Assembly: GCA_019044685.2 (NCBI GenBank)
Contig: JAGTXX020000017.1
Span: 310,001-374,000, forward strand
Direction: 5' to 3'
DNA from: Nannochloris sp. 'desiccata'
Lineage: Eukaryota; Chlorophyta; Trebouxiophyceae; Chlorellales; Chlorellaceae
Length of the DNA stretch: 64,000 nucleotides
Under the pieces are notes generated by a model. That model searched no databases. It was not told the origin of the DNA and saw only the letters and a program-made list of their open reading frames with translations. Of this stretch, positions 9,806 to 19,552 are shown piece by piece. Numbering within the stretch: the first letter of the stretch is position 1; the number at the start of each line of letters is the position of its first letter. The translations under genes and the position numbers were made by a program.

Positions 9806-10675
9806 CTATTGGACAGGAGCACGTTGAGGAAGGCTTTTTCTGCGCTTGGCGAGCTGGGAGGATTCACCGCTGCAAAGAGAAGATGAAAGAAAAAAGTAAG
9901 TTTTCGGAGAGAGATTTTTACATCAAAGGGAAGCTTAAGATACAAAGAGCTCTATAAAATAGATAACTTACCCAGAGTCGCTATCACTGCCATCCATCAA
10001 GGATCGCAAGTGAAGTCCATGAGGTGTTTCCGGCCCGACACGAGTGGCGGAGCTAACAGAATCTGTTCCAGAATTGAGATTTTTCAAAGAAACGTGCTTG
10101 ACTCCGGCGTGGGAGTCTAATTTGCATTGAATGGAGCAGTAGAGAGAGACATCCTGTAGGTGGCGTGTGCAGACAGTGCACATCGAGGCACCTACAGCGC
10201 CTTTTGGGGGTCGTGGTTGAGGTCTACGTTTAATGAAAAGCACCTTGGATCCATTGATGACATAAGACTGAATGCCTGAAATGTCAGCTAGGCGTCCCAT
10301 ATCGCCTACCTTGACGACGTCATGGTATGAAGAACGCCGGACCTGTGGGCAATTAGGAGGGAAAAGCAACAAGGAGTTAGAAGGACGCAAAAAGAGCCGA
10401 CGGCGGCCATACATTCTTTTAAATGATTGTTTATAGCACAATGCGGGTGGTCGCTTAAGGAATGAGCCTAGTTCAAGCCATGTCTCACTCACTTGGATTA
10501 CCGAGTCGCGGGGTTTTTCTGTCACACAGACACTACAAAGGCCTTCATGAGAATCACAATCCCAGTAATTGATTGTTGCCTCCCTAGAGCTGTGGCTTGG
10601 TGCACAACGGCCGCAAGGGCCGAAGAAATTTGATTGTATTAATGGGCTTAGAAAGCTCGTGGTTGGCCCGCTCAT
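9806..10675 (-). CDS. PLATZ-family zinc-dependent DNA-binding protein
   Basis: Three exons on the minus strand: 10493-10675, 9972-10342 and 9806-9869, giving 205 residues. PLATZ proteins are plant-lineage zinc-dependent DNA-binding factors, generally repressors at A/T-rich sites. The signature is clear: CGRC...CDSHEGLCSVC, then VIQ joined by splicing to VRRSSYHDVVKV, DISGIQSYVINGSKVLFI, RPQPRP, C-x2-C...CSIQC, and the terminal RRKSLPQRAP motif supplied by the 64-nt last exon. Intron 1 (10343-10492, 150 nt) is a multiple of three and free of stops, so an unspliced frame reads through it. Its GTGAGT/CACAG borders and the rejoined VIQ-VRRSSYHD motif show it is an intron. Conserved Cys/His pairs imply nuclear zinc binding. 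Confidence 0.9.
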
Positions 10676-11132
10676 TGTGCCAGCCGACCACTTAGAATAG
10701 AAGAAGTGTTGATGCTGAACAAAAAGAAATGTAATTTGATATCAATTAGGCAAGATCGGCTAGGGTCGAGCAAGGTTTCAGCGGCGGAGCGTTCGCCAGA
10801 CCTGGGTTAAAAAATCTAAAAAGAAGATACGGCGTGATTGAAATCTAAGATTTACTTTTAGAGAAGCTTGCTTGCTGGAGAAGAAGAATGCTGAAGTTAA
10901 ATTTAAATTTCATCCGCAAAACTCAAGCGCGTTGCATTTGTGGTTGTTTAATATTCAAGTCCTCATCTGCGGCAGCAAATGTGCTGCATTGTTGTTAAAC
11001 CAGATCGGCATCTTGCATTGTTGGTGATCACCACTTTTGTCAATTTTTAAATAAAAAGCCTTGATAGGTAAGTGAACCCCCTTTATTAGTTCAGATATGC
11101 TATTTGTATTTGGAAGATGCGCCTGATTAGTT

Positions 11133-11366
11133 TTAAAAATCCATAACTTGCAGTGCATACGTTTGCTGCGCCACCGCCAAAGCCACAACCTCGTCAACAA
11201 TTGTCTTATTCACAGAATCTCCCACCTTAACATGAATTTCTCGCCCAAAATCACCACTGCAATGTCTTTCTTCATATAATTTCAGACCAATTACCTTAAC
11301 GTAGAAATGATCTCTTGCATACATTTTTTTTCCGCCGCCAAGAAAGCCTAAATGCTCTCCAGACAT
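11133..11366 (-). CDS. Small orphan protein, 77 residues
   Basis: An ATG-initiated frame without recognisable domain: MSGEHLGFLGGGKK, then a mixed charged/hydrophobic body ending AQQTYALQVMDF. Composition looks protein-like (balanced, no low complexity), and it lies head to head with the phosphatase gene starting at 11509, an arrangement common in this window. It might be complete or one exon of a longer gene continuing toward 10700; I could not find a clear downstream splice partner. No signal peptide or membrane segment. Function unknown. Confidence 0.4.
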   Translation of the reverse strand: MSGEHLGFLGGGKKMYARDHFYVKVIGLKLYEERHCSGDFGREIHVKVGDSVNKTIVDEVVALAVAQQTYALQVMDF

Positions 11367-11508
11367 GAAAACCCGTGTATTGCGTAGGTCAAAATTATTT
11401 TAAAAACTTTTAAATTGGCAAAACACTGAGAATAGGAATATGCGATTGAATTCTTAATAACCCCTCTGAGCAGGAAAATTTCTCTACATACACAATTCAA
11501 AAATTAAA

Positions 11509-12588
11509 ATGAAGCAAAAACGCGAAAGAGAGGAGCCGTGCCCAATATGTCAGCATTATCACGACGTAAGTTCAAATAACATGAAATCTGGCCTTGTATA
11601 AGGTGGCGGAACATAAATTCAGTCCTCGTTTCGCGAGTGATCACTCATCCAACATTTTTTCAAATTCCTTTTGCTTTTACCTCCCTAAAGTACCTAGGCG
11701 GCGAGCGCTGCAATATATGTGGTCACATGCTAGAAAGTGCTGACATACACACCCCTAGTGCCTTGCCTACTGAGGTTATTCCAGGCTTTCTATTTATCGG
11801 CAGCTTCGACCATGCAAGCCGAGCAGACCTTCTGAAGACGCTAGGTATTACGCACATTCTAAACGTAAGTAGGAGAGACTTTTGCACTGGAGAATAAAGA
11901 CAAAACAGCGCTGTTTGGAACAAAAAAAGCCCTGCAGTTGCAACATTAATTAAGATCAAAGCCGATATACTAACCCCGCCGCCCCTTTTTTTCCTTGTCA
12001 AATCTGTAGACTGTTCCTACATGTCCTTGCCTATACAAGAACTCCTTCACTTATTACGAAACCTCCAGCAGCAACCCTCCATCTTTCGAAGAATGCGCTG
12101 CTTTCCTAGATCCAATCCAAGCTGCAGGCGCTAAGGTACTCATTCACTGTATGAGTGGTAATTCCCGCTCTCCTAGTATAGCTTTATTTTATCTAATGAG
12201 AACATATCAACAGACACTTGAACAGTCATATACCTATTTAAAGGCAAAGAGACCGTCGATTTCTTTCAATGAAAAGGATGCGTGCAGAACAATGGAAGTA
12301 GAAAGGCACATTTTAGGCGCCAGAGCGAGTAGATTTCAATTACCGACAGGCAAAATACAGAATACTATTGGTGGTGGAGGAGGAGCAACAGCTGGAGGAG
12401 GAGCAACAGGAATGTGTGCAAGTTTTGCTTCATTTATTCATCAACAACAACCACAGCAGCAGCAGCAACAGCAACATAGTGCAATGCCGATGGATCCTAG
12501 CAGTACAAATGGCAGTGGTGGTGGTGGTTTTGGGGGCCGTCTTCCGCCACCTGGGCAAGGCTTCACCTTTGGCGCGCCGCGTCAGTAA
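11509..12588 (+). CDS. IBR5-like dual-specificity protein phosphatase
   Basis: Three exons: 11509-11565, 11691-11864 and 12010-12588, all splicing in phase 0, giving 269 residues. The N-terminus has two CxxC zinc-ribbon pairs (PCPICQHYHD and CNICGHM) as in Arabidopsis IBR5, followed by a DSP domain: PGFLFIGSFDHASRADLLKTLGITHILN and the catalytic loop HCMSGNSRSPS (HCx5R, nucleophile Cys and binding Arg present). Such enzymes dephosphorylate MAP kinases. The C-terminal about 80 residues form a Gly/Gln-rich tail absent from the plant protein. Exon 1 (MKQKREREEPCPICQ) closely follows the plant start. AATAAA-like motifs follow the stop. Confidence 0.92.
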
Positions 12589-12852
12589 TATTGCCTTCCT
12601 TGCTCAGTCAAAATAACTAACTAAATAAAATAAAGTACTTGCAGTGATCGTTTGAATATCTGTTTTACCCTCTCTTCTGTTTTATTATTTGACTCTTTGG
12701 TAAAAGATGAAATCTCTTCACTACTTCTCATAAAAATACGTATAATTCTTTGGATATACTATCTCAAAACAGACCTGTGATCCAGAACAAACAAACCCGA
12801 AATAGCCACCTAGGGAGCAAACAAATGAAATAAATGAAGAAAAAAATATCTT

Positions 12853-14286
12853 TTAATCAAGGGTTGAAAGAAGATCGGCTTGGCGCTGAAGCCTCAAAGC
12901 GTCTATAAACGAATCTAGCTTCTCTCCATTAAGCACAGCGTCCATTCCATGCTCCGTCACGCCTACCCTATGATCTGTAACGCGCCCTTGAGGAAAATTA
13001 TATGTCCGTACCCTCTCAGAACGATCTCCAGACCCGATGAGCTGTTTTCGAGCGTTAGACTCTGCACTCGCCACCCGCCTCCGTTCTGCATCAAACAGCC
13101 TCGCACGCAGCACACTCAACGCTTTGGCCTTATTCTTATGCTGTGACCGTTCATCTTGAATAGCAACACTAAGCCCAGTAGGCAGATGCGTCACTCTAAC
13201 CGCACTATTTGTGGTGTTCACATGTTGCCCTCCCGCTCCGCCAGCTCGGTACACGTCGATCCTAAGGTCATCGTCTTTAATTTCTATATCTACGTCTTCT
13301 GCTTGAGGTAGTACAGCGACAGAAGCAGCGCTGGTATGCACACGCCCTCCAGATTCAGTGGCAGGGACTCGCTGTACTCGATGGACCCCACTCTCAAATT
13401 TGAGCCGACCATAGATCCCGCCACCCCCCCCTGAAACAGTAGCACTCGCAAGCTTACACCCACCTACATCACTTGACGAATATTCTGCAACTTCGAATTT
13501 CCAATTTTGTAAAGAAGCATAGCGTTCGTACATTCTAAAGAGCTCACCGGCGAAGAGACACGCCTCATCACCGCCTGTACCAGCTCGTACTTCCAATACG
13601 ACCCCTCGTTCATCAGCTGAATCACGTGGAAGCAAGCTTAATAGCAGCGCACGTTCAAGTGCTGGGACTTTTATAGCAGCTAGGGCCCGTTCTTCTCGTG
13701 CCAGCTCTCGCATTGCTTCATCTTCATTGCTATCCTCTGCCAAGGCCTCAAGGCTGGCAAGCTCATTTTTCAATTCTCTCCACTGTTCCACTGCCCGTAC
13801 GACGCTTTCTAGGTCAGATTCTTCTTTGTTTAGCTTTGCCATGTCTTGATGGGAGAGGTTGGCAGCGTCTTGGCCACCGAGTTGGGTGACAAGCTGGGCA
13901 TGGCGATCACAAATGTGCTGCAACCGAGCTTCAATGGCGGGAGTGACAGAAGGGGTCCCAGCCAAGGAGCTATATGAAGAACGCTGGTGTTTTAGAGGAT
14001 ACGTATTGGTATACCATGATGCTAAAGATGTTAGAGCGGAAGGAGCTGTCCGAAAAAGAGGGTTGGAAGGGCCTACTAGGCTGGCTGGAGTCGAGGCTGC
14101 CGCCACCTCCGCTAATTTGGAATTAGTGAATGTTCTGGTTAAAGACCTGCATATATGCCATTTGCGGACGTTAATCATTGACGTATCAAGTTCATGAAAA
14201 TTAAAGGGACACCAGTATTGAAAGTTAACTTTCCTGGCCAGCTTTTGCAAGGCTTGGCTCTTTGCATGTTTCATGCCAAATGCCAT
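12853..14286 (-). CDS. prfA-like: Organellar peptide chain release factor 1
   Basis: Uninterrupted 477-residue class I release factor of bacterial type. The catalytic GGQ is at residues 352-354 within RAGGAGGQHVN, and the codon-recognition tripeptide is PAT at 308-310, the RF1 type that reads UAA and UAG. The conserved VRAGTGGDEA and RTYNFPQGRVTDHR blocks are intact. About 110 residues precede the bacterial-like domain, consistent with an organelle presequence. Mitochondrion versus plastid cannot be decided from sequence alone. Divergent from TMEM208, with 349 bp between starts. Confidence 0.93.
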   Translation of the reverse strand: MAFGMKHAKSQALQKLARKVNFQYWCPFNFHELDTSMINVRKWHICRSLTRTFTNSKLAEVAAASTPASLVGPSNPLFRTAPSALTSLASWYTNTYPLKHQRSSYSSLAGTPSVTPAIEARLQHICDRHAQLVTQLGGQDAANLSHQDMAKLNKEESDLESVVRAVEQWRELKNELASLEALAEDSNEDEAMRELAREERALAAIKVPALERALLLSLLPRDSADERGVVLEVRAGTGGDEACLFAGELFRMYERYASLQNWKFEVAEYSSSDVGGCKLASATVSGGGGGIYGRLKFESGVHRVQRVPATESGGRVHTSAASVAVLPQAEDVDIEIKDDDLRIDVYRAGGAGGQHVNTTNSAVRVTHLPTGLSVAIQDERSQHKNKAKALSVLRARLFDAERRRVASAESNARKQLIGSGDRSERVRTYNFPQGRVTDHRVGVTEHGMDAVLNGEKLDSFIDALRLQRQADLLSTLD

Positions 14287-14635
14287 AAATGTGCCGGCAC
14301 AATACCCAGCTACGCAGCCAAGATCGAGTCTACCAGGTATATTGAATAGTAAATAAATGCTGCATTGTCTTTTATATTCTATAATTTATTTCATCTGCCA
14401 CAATTTTCAAAAAGACAATTTCTTCAATGTCACGAAACGGAACTTAACGCAGCAAGAACAACATATTCTGCTGTTTAATTCGTTGTTATCAACCAACTCT
14501 TTAGTTGAGTTACTGCCGCTCATTGCTTGAACTCTTGACTTGAGATCAAAAGCTATTTTGATCGCTTTTTCAGTTCAAAGCCTCCCTGCTCCTCGCCCTT
14601 GGTACCTTAATAATCCCCGTCGATAGACCCGTATA
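14287..14635. promoter_or_regulatory. Shared divergent promoter region, RF1 / TMEM208
   Basis: The 349 bp between two opposing ATG codons hold no frame of their own and must contain both promoters and 5' leaders. No element was identified beyond general A/T richness in the first half. Confidence 0.5.
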
Positions 14636-15281
14636 ATGGCGAAAGGTGGTGACAAGCGCAGAATCCAAGAGAACGGCGCCCACGTGCAAAAACTCAAATT
14701 CCTAATTGCCTTTGCCAATGTAGGTGTCGTCCCATCTCTCTCATTTCCTTCAAAAGCAGCACATACTACTCTGTCCGCTGCCCCTCAAATTCTTTAGCTA
14801 CACTGCCGACTTCTTAATTACCATAGTATCCCTCTTTTCGCACTCCCAGGTTGTCTATATTGGTTCTAGATTCTTCATTTACAAAAACTCCGCCATTAGT
14901 TGGCACGGGGGCGCTCTTCTCCTCACCAGTCTTGCATACACATTCTGCTTCTCTGGCATCATAGCTGCACTTGCCCCTCACTACTCTGCCAATGGGGATA
15001 TCATCTTCTCTGGTGCAGACCTTAAAACAGGTGGTGTGCTGTCGTATTATCATGATATAGTATATCTTTCTTTGTTTTCTCAAATTTTAGGCGCTTGGAC
15101 CAACTACGCTTGGCTGGCGATGGCTGCTATACCAGCCTACGCACTGCACGCGTTGATTACCAAGGTGTTGTTACCGTCGTGGAAGACTCCAGAGGAAATG
15201 CCGGAGAGTGAGCTGGATAGAAAGAGAAGGGAAAAGAGGGAGAGGCAATCAGCCCGAGCTGAGAAATTTGCCCGGAGGTAG
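14636..15281 (+). CDS. TMEM208: TMEM208 / SND2-like ER membrane protein
   Basis: Two exons, 14636-14719 and 14850-15281 (phase 0), giving 171 residues. The family is ER-resident and acts in SRP-independent targeting of tail-anchored and other membrane proteins. The start MAKGGDKRRIQEN, hydrophobic helices around FLIAFANVVYIGSRF, ALLLTSLAYTFCF and the hairpin YAWLAMAAIPAYALHALI, and the final charged ERxxRRKREKRE-type tail match the family's length and layout. An unspliced frame exists through part of the intron but includes no conserved sequence. AATAAA follows the stop within 15 nt. Confidence 0.9.
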
Positions 15282-15512
15282 AGAATAATAAAGTTCTCTA
15301 CTTTTATTTATGCTTGCTAGAAAACCTTCAACTTGTGTAACTTTACAACGTACAACCGAAGAGAGTTTTCAAAAAATAATCAAGAAAACAGCAAAGATCA
15401 AAGAAAAGAGTAAACCTTCTTCATATGGATAAAAGTAAAGGCCGTTCAAAAGGAAAGAGTTTCTGAAATGTTTTGCCAACGCCGTCCAATAAAAAGTTTA
15501 ATTTGTTGCTAT

Positions 15513-17048
15513 CTACCGTTCCGATTCTATACCAAGTTTGGGATGAATATCAGGATATTCCCAAGGGGAAAATCCTTTACCCTGTACTTCCTCTGGTTTA
15601 CACGCTGGCTTGGGCTCTAACGCTAAGAACTCGCCATTGAATTCCCATTGAGGACATTCTTCATTGCCAAATTCACCTGGAAGCACCTCGGCATTTTCAT
15701 CCAACGCATTAAACCACCTTGGTTTCCACGTTTCTTTCTTTTCTTCTTCACGTTTACGACGCTCAGCGCGCTGCATTTCCTCCAAATGATGCTTTGCAAC
15801 AGCAGATTCGCTGGATTTTCCAAGCTCTAATAAAGCTCGATCAGGCCGGCGGCGGGAATCAGAAGCCATCGGATTTACTCCCTCACAGCTATTGAGCTCA
15901 TGAGCGAAATGGGTAAAGCTATATGGATCATTTTCAGGTTTTTCCCTGCATGTCCAGACTCGAACAGTCTCTGCTCCTTCTACAGGATCCCCATTTTCAT
16001 CGCATTTCACCGCATCCATATGAGAATTCCATTTTCCCGACAAGGCAATCATAGGTACACCCTCGGCGTTTTTAATCGTTCCAGAAACTTCATAGCGTCC
16101 AGCTCCAAACCATCCACACGGTTGGAAGAATAAGTGCGCCTTTGCACCAGTTGTGGCGTTCAGTAAGGTATAATCACCGAATGTATCGATCCATATGGAC
16201 CCCACGATGAGATTGTGTGCCTTTGTGGGTGGGGGAACGAGTGAATATACCTCATCTGTTCCCTTTAATTTGATCCTGGTACGTCCAATAGGGTATACTT
16301 CTACGCTATTACCCAAAAACTTGGTTTTTACTGCAGAAACCAAGTCATACGTCCACAAATCGTTCTCTCCATGCGACACGCCCACAGGAGGATGATGGCT
16401 TACCTGCTCAGCCAAGTACTTGACACCCCTTTCAGGCTGGTAATATTCAAATGTTTCACCGAGGATAGGGTTGAAAGGTTTCCAGGGCCGTTCTATAGCG
16501 GCAAAGGGACCCATTGTGAAGCCTACTACCCATGCCATTCGCATGTAAGGATCTTCGCAGGTGGCTGCTTTATCGAGGGCAGCTGAGTACTCCATAATTT
16601 CAGCCATGTTTTGAAGCATAGTAAACGGCTGCATAATCCAAACGGGTAATATGACAAGGCTGGTGATATCCTTGCCGAGATATTCTTTGTAGCCTGTGAA
16701 TGCCTTTTGACGTTCGTCTGAAAGGTCGGTTTCAGCTGCCTTGGCTTCACCGCTGGTGGGATCAACGACATTCAAATCTTCATAACCCATAAAACTGCAT
16801 AATTTCAAAAGTATAGGGTACACATGAAAAGGGAATAGTGTGGAGTATAGTACTGTTGGTGTTTTGATGCGGAACAAAGCCTGGGTGTGGCACATTGTTC
16901 AGTCAGCAATTCATGCACAGCTATCTTGACACGAAATTTGAGGGCAGCGCACTGACCTATTCACTGTATCCGCAGCATAGTTCCATGCAGCAGCACCAAT
17001 TGACCATGCCGAGGCCATCCAGCCATTGCCCTCTTCTTGGTCAGCCAT
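15513..17048 (-). CDS. Oxysterol-binding protein-related protein (ORD only)
   Basis: Two exons, 16957-17048 and 15513-16794, giving 457 residues. The oxysterol-binding domain carries the family fingerprint EQVSHHPPVGVSH and the upstream RPWKPFNPILGETFE block; lysine and histidine residues for PI4P exchange are present. There is no PH or ankyrin region, so this is a short ORP like the plant ORP3 group, transferring sterols/phosphoinositides at membrane contact sites. The N-terminal exon encodes MADQEEGNGWMASAWSIGAA, spliced through AG|T into FMGYED. A longer unspliced frame begins at 16895 within the intron and is not the true start. Confidence 0.93.
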
Positions 17049-17422
17049 CGCTTTGGTTTGTTGTCAAATGATGCGAGCTATTAGCTTACGAAACAAGTGA
17101 TAATAGGCCTTAAAACAGTCCTAATGTGCAAATTAAAATTACACGCCCCCTCCTTGCCCTTGGACAGCAAGATTATGTCATTATTGCTCGAGCAAGGGCG
17201 GCTATCTCAACTGAATGAATTTCAAAAGTCAAGTTGGGTGATCATCTTCTTTCTCTCTCTTCTCACCGAGCTAGGAGAAAAGCTTTCCATCAAATTAACA
17301 TATTAAACCTTTCGTAGTACTTGTAAGCTACACATGGACGGTCTATTTACACAAAAACAAGTTGTATCTATAAGAACTATCAGAAAAATCAAAAAAGAAA
17401 GAAAGAAATCCGTCGTCGTCGC
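17049..17422. other. Intergenic, no gene seen
   Basis: 374 bp between the OSBP start and the bZIP stop. It includes the OSBP promoter and bZIP 3' UTR. The small plus-strand open frame is not supported by composition or neighbours. Confidence 0.6.
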
Positions 17423-18392
17423 TCACACCATCAACAGCACCTCTTCTCCTCCCTGGATACCCACATTGTTATTATTGGCGCGCGACGCATCACCCCTGGT
17501 TATGAGATGAAATTCTTGCAGTGCAGATCCACTGCGTTCCACCTCAGCTTTCCTGCAGGAATAGAAATATGAAGTTTTAGCAGAGGGCGGCGGTGAAAAT
17601 ATAGACAGCACAGCAACTTGAATTAAAAGAAATCAGTACCAACGTTGGACACTGGATGTCAATAAATACAAAATATTTACTGATATTACCTGATAGCTTT
17701 GGCCATGGTGAGCTGTGCTTGAATTTCGCAGTTTTCTCTTGAGATTTGATGCCACTGAGCGGTGATTGCACCGACATCAAGAAGTAGCTGGGAATTTCTG
17801 CGCTGTAAATCCTCGTAGTTCAGAGTCAAAGTATTAAGAAGGTCCTGCAAAATTTTATTAAAAGAATATTAGGGTTTATTATGATTAAATAAAGTAAATA
17901 ATCAATCGACCCTCCGCCCAACTGGCAGCCTTGCCCTCGAGCCTTGAATTCAATGCTGTTTGCTAAAACTAATCACTCACCAGCTTCTTCTGCCTGATTC
18001 TCCTGGCACACTCTCGGTTAGCTTGTCTCCTGCATCAAGAGAGCCATAAACACAGGGTTAGAAAAACACAAAACTATCAATGCTTATACTGGCCAAATTT
18101 AACAAAAATTTTACGAAACGTGCCTTTTAGCCCTTTTGTGGGACTCTGAAGTCGCTCTACCAAACTCTACGTCATCATCATACTCATCACCATCGTCTCC
18201 GCTGCTAATCAGGTCGCTATATCGTCTTCGAGCAGCAGACCTTCTCCTCCTGACGGCATTGAATGCTTGCTGACCACCTCTAGAAGGCCTGCCCTGCCCG
18301 CAAGTGCTGCCTCTTCTATTTAAAACATAATCCTCTTCAGATCCAGAGGAGTACTGGTCCTCCAAATTCCCTTGAACCTCACGAATTCTCAT
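17423..18392 (-). CDS. bZIP transcription factor
   Basis: Four exons: 18124-18392, 17981-18029, 17690-17844 and 17423-17552, giving 200 residues. Exons 1 and 2 join to make the basic region KRAKRRQANRECARRIRQKK, the N-x7-R hallmark of bZIP DNA binding. Exon 3 continues as a leucine zipper/coiled coil (LLNTLTLNYEDLQRRNSQLLLDV). The first intron uses a GC donor (AG|GCACGT); no GT donor keeps the basic region in frame. The N-terminus is Ser/Asp-rich and acidic, possibly activating. The final exon, after RKAEVERSGS, is Asn/Gly-rich. It is a nuclear sequence-specific factor; the target is unknown. Confidence 0.87.
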
Positions 18393-18821
18393 ATTGCTTT
18401 CTGCAGAAAACCACCAAACTGCTCAACACGGAGGTTGCTGCAGCCCACAGGGAGCCTTCAACCTAAGCTAATAAATATTTAGATTAGATGAGAGCAATGC
18501 GAGCCCTTAAAATTTGAATAACGCCGAAACAGGTTTTAAACTTTTGAATTTTCGTGAAAGTCACCTGGTTTGAAACGTCACTGCAAATGTGTTTCAATTC
18601 TCTGCTCTCTAGAAAAATGCACTTACCCGCACTTGTAGAAGCACCCGTTAGCACTCTGCGAAACTCTAATCTGCCACTTACGAAGCATTTGTTACATGTT
18701 TTAGCAAACCAACAATTGCAAAATTTGTAATTTTGTTTCAAAGGGAGCCCAGGCCTTGAGGGCGGTACCGGTGCCCCGCCCATCCTGCAGGGTTAATTAA
18801 TCAACCAAGTAGATTCCTACC
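18393..18821. other. Intergenic, bZIP upstream region
   Basis: 429 bp between the bZIP start and the stop of the secreted Cys-rich gene, both on the minus strand. One 99-codon frame on the minus strand (from 18783) was examined but ends in non-conserved sequence. No feature beyond the probable promoter. Confidence 0.5.
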
Positions 18822-19318
18822 TTATTTGCAACGAGACATCCTCTCAAGCCTGTATTTGGATTTGGTATACCCCTATAAGACAACAAAAGAGGAAGATTTG
18901 TCAGGAAACCCAGATATTTAATATAGAAAATTGTAGTTGAATAGTTTATCTTCTGGTGCGCTGGCGACCGGCCTTGAAGATGTGTTACTTACCTTTCTGT
19001 TGCAGTTGTAAATGCATTTGTTGTCGTATTTTTTATACATACGAGGGGTTGAGGAAGTAACGACGCAATTGGGGGCGTAGTGATTGCAATCTAAATAAAA
19101 GTAGGAGCCACAGACAGGTTTTGACTGTGTTGGGCAAGCAGAGATACAGTGTGACACACCAGGGCTAGCTCTGCAAAAGACAAGTTCCAATACAAAAAGG
19201 TTACAGCCACTCATTTAATATTCAAAAATCCTTTGGTGGTTGTACCTTACCTGGCGATAGGGTTAAGCAGCGCAACCCAAAACAAAGCACCAATGACAAT
19301 GGCTTTCAAAGCAGACAT
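18822..19318 (-). CDS. Small secreted cysteine-rich (Kazal-like) protein
   Basis: Three exons: 19251-19318, 18993-19170 and 18822-18872, giving 98 residues. Exon 1 encodes a textbook signal peptide (MSALKAIVIGALFWVALLNPIA). The mature part has about eight cysteines in the order C-x3-C-x7-C...C...C...C-x4-C...C, with ISACPTQSKPVCG resembling the P1-region spacing C-P-x-x-x-x-P-V-C-G of Kazal serine-protease inhibitor domains. Later spacing departs from canonical Kazal, so this is a Kazal-like or unknown disulfide-rich fold, probably extracellular or vacuolar. It ends with a basic tail (KYRLERMSRCK). Confidence 0.7.
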
Positions 19319-19552
19319 CTTTCTCAAAACAAACTGCTACAGAGCGTTATGAAAGCAGGTATTCCGGGCGTGTTCAAACCACACAGCAAATAATAAATGG
19401 TGACATGTAGTGGAAGCATAGTGTGTATAGTGAATATTCTTATGGGCTTCCAGAAATTGGGATACTTCCGAATACAGTATACTTTTTTACAAAGGTACTT
19501 ATCTAAGACATAGCTGCTACCAAATTGCACTAAATTACCCTAAAACGATATT

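Noticed and set aside
12151..12588. Separate gene starting at MSGNSRS
   Set aside because: This Met is inside the HCx5R catalytic loop of the phosphatase; the frame is its third exon.
16795..16895. Unspliced start of OSBP inside its intron
   Set aside because: A proper upstream exon (16957-17048) with GT/AG borders gives a better N-terminus.
18484..18783. 99-codon minus-strand frame MGGAPVPPSRPG...
   Set aside because: Ends in compositionally random sequence, lacks splice partners and lies in the bZIP upstream region.
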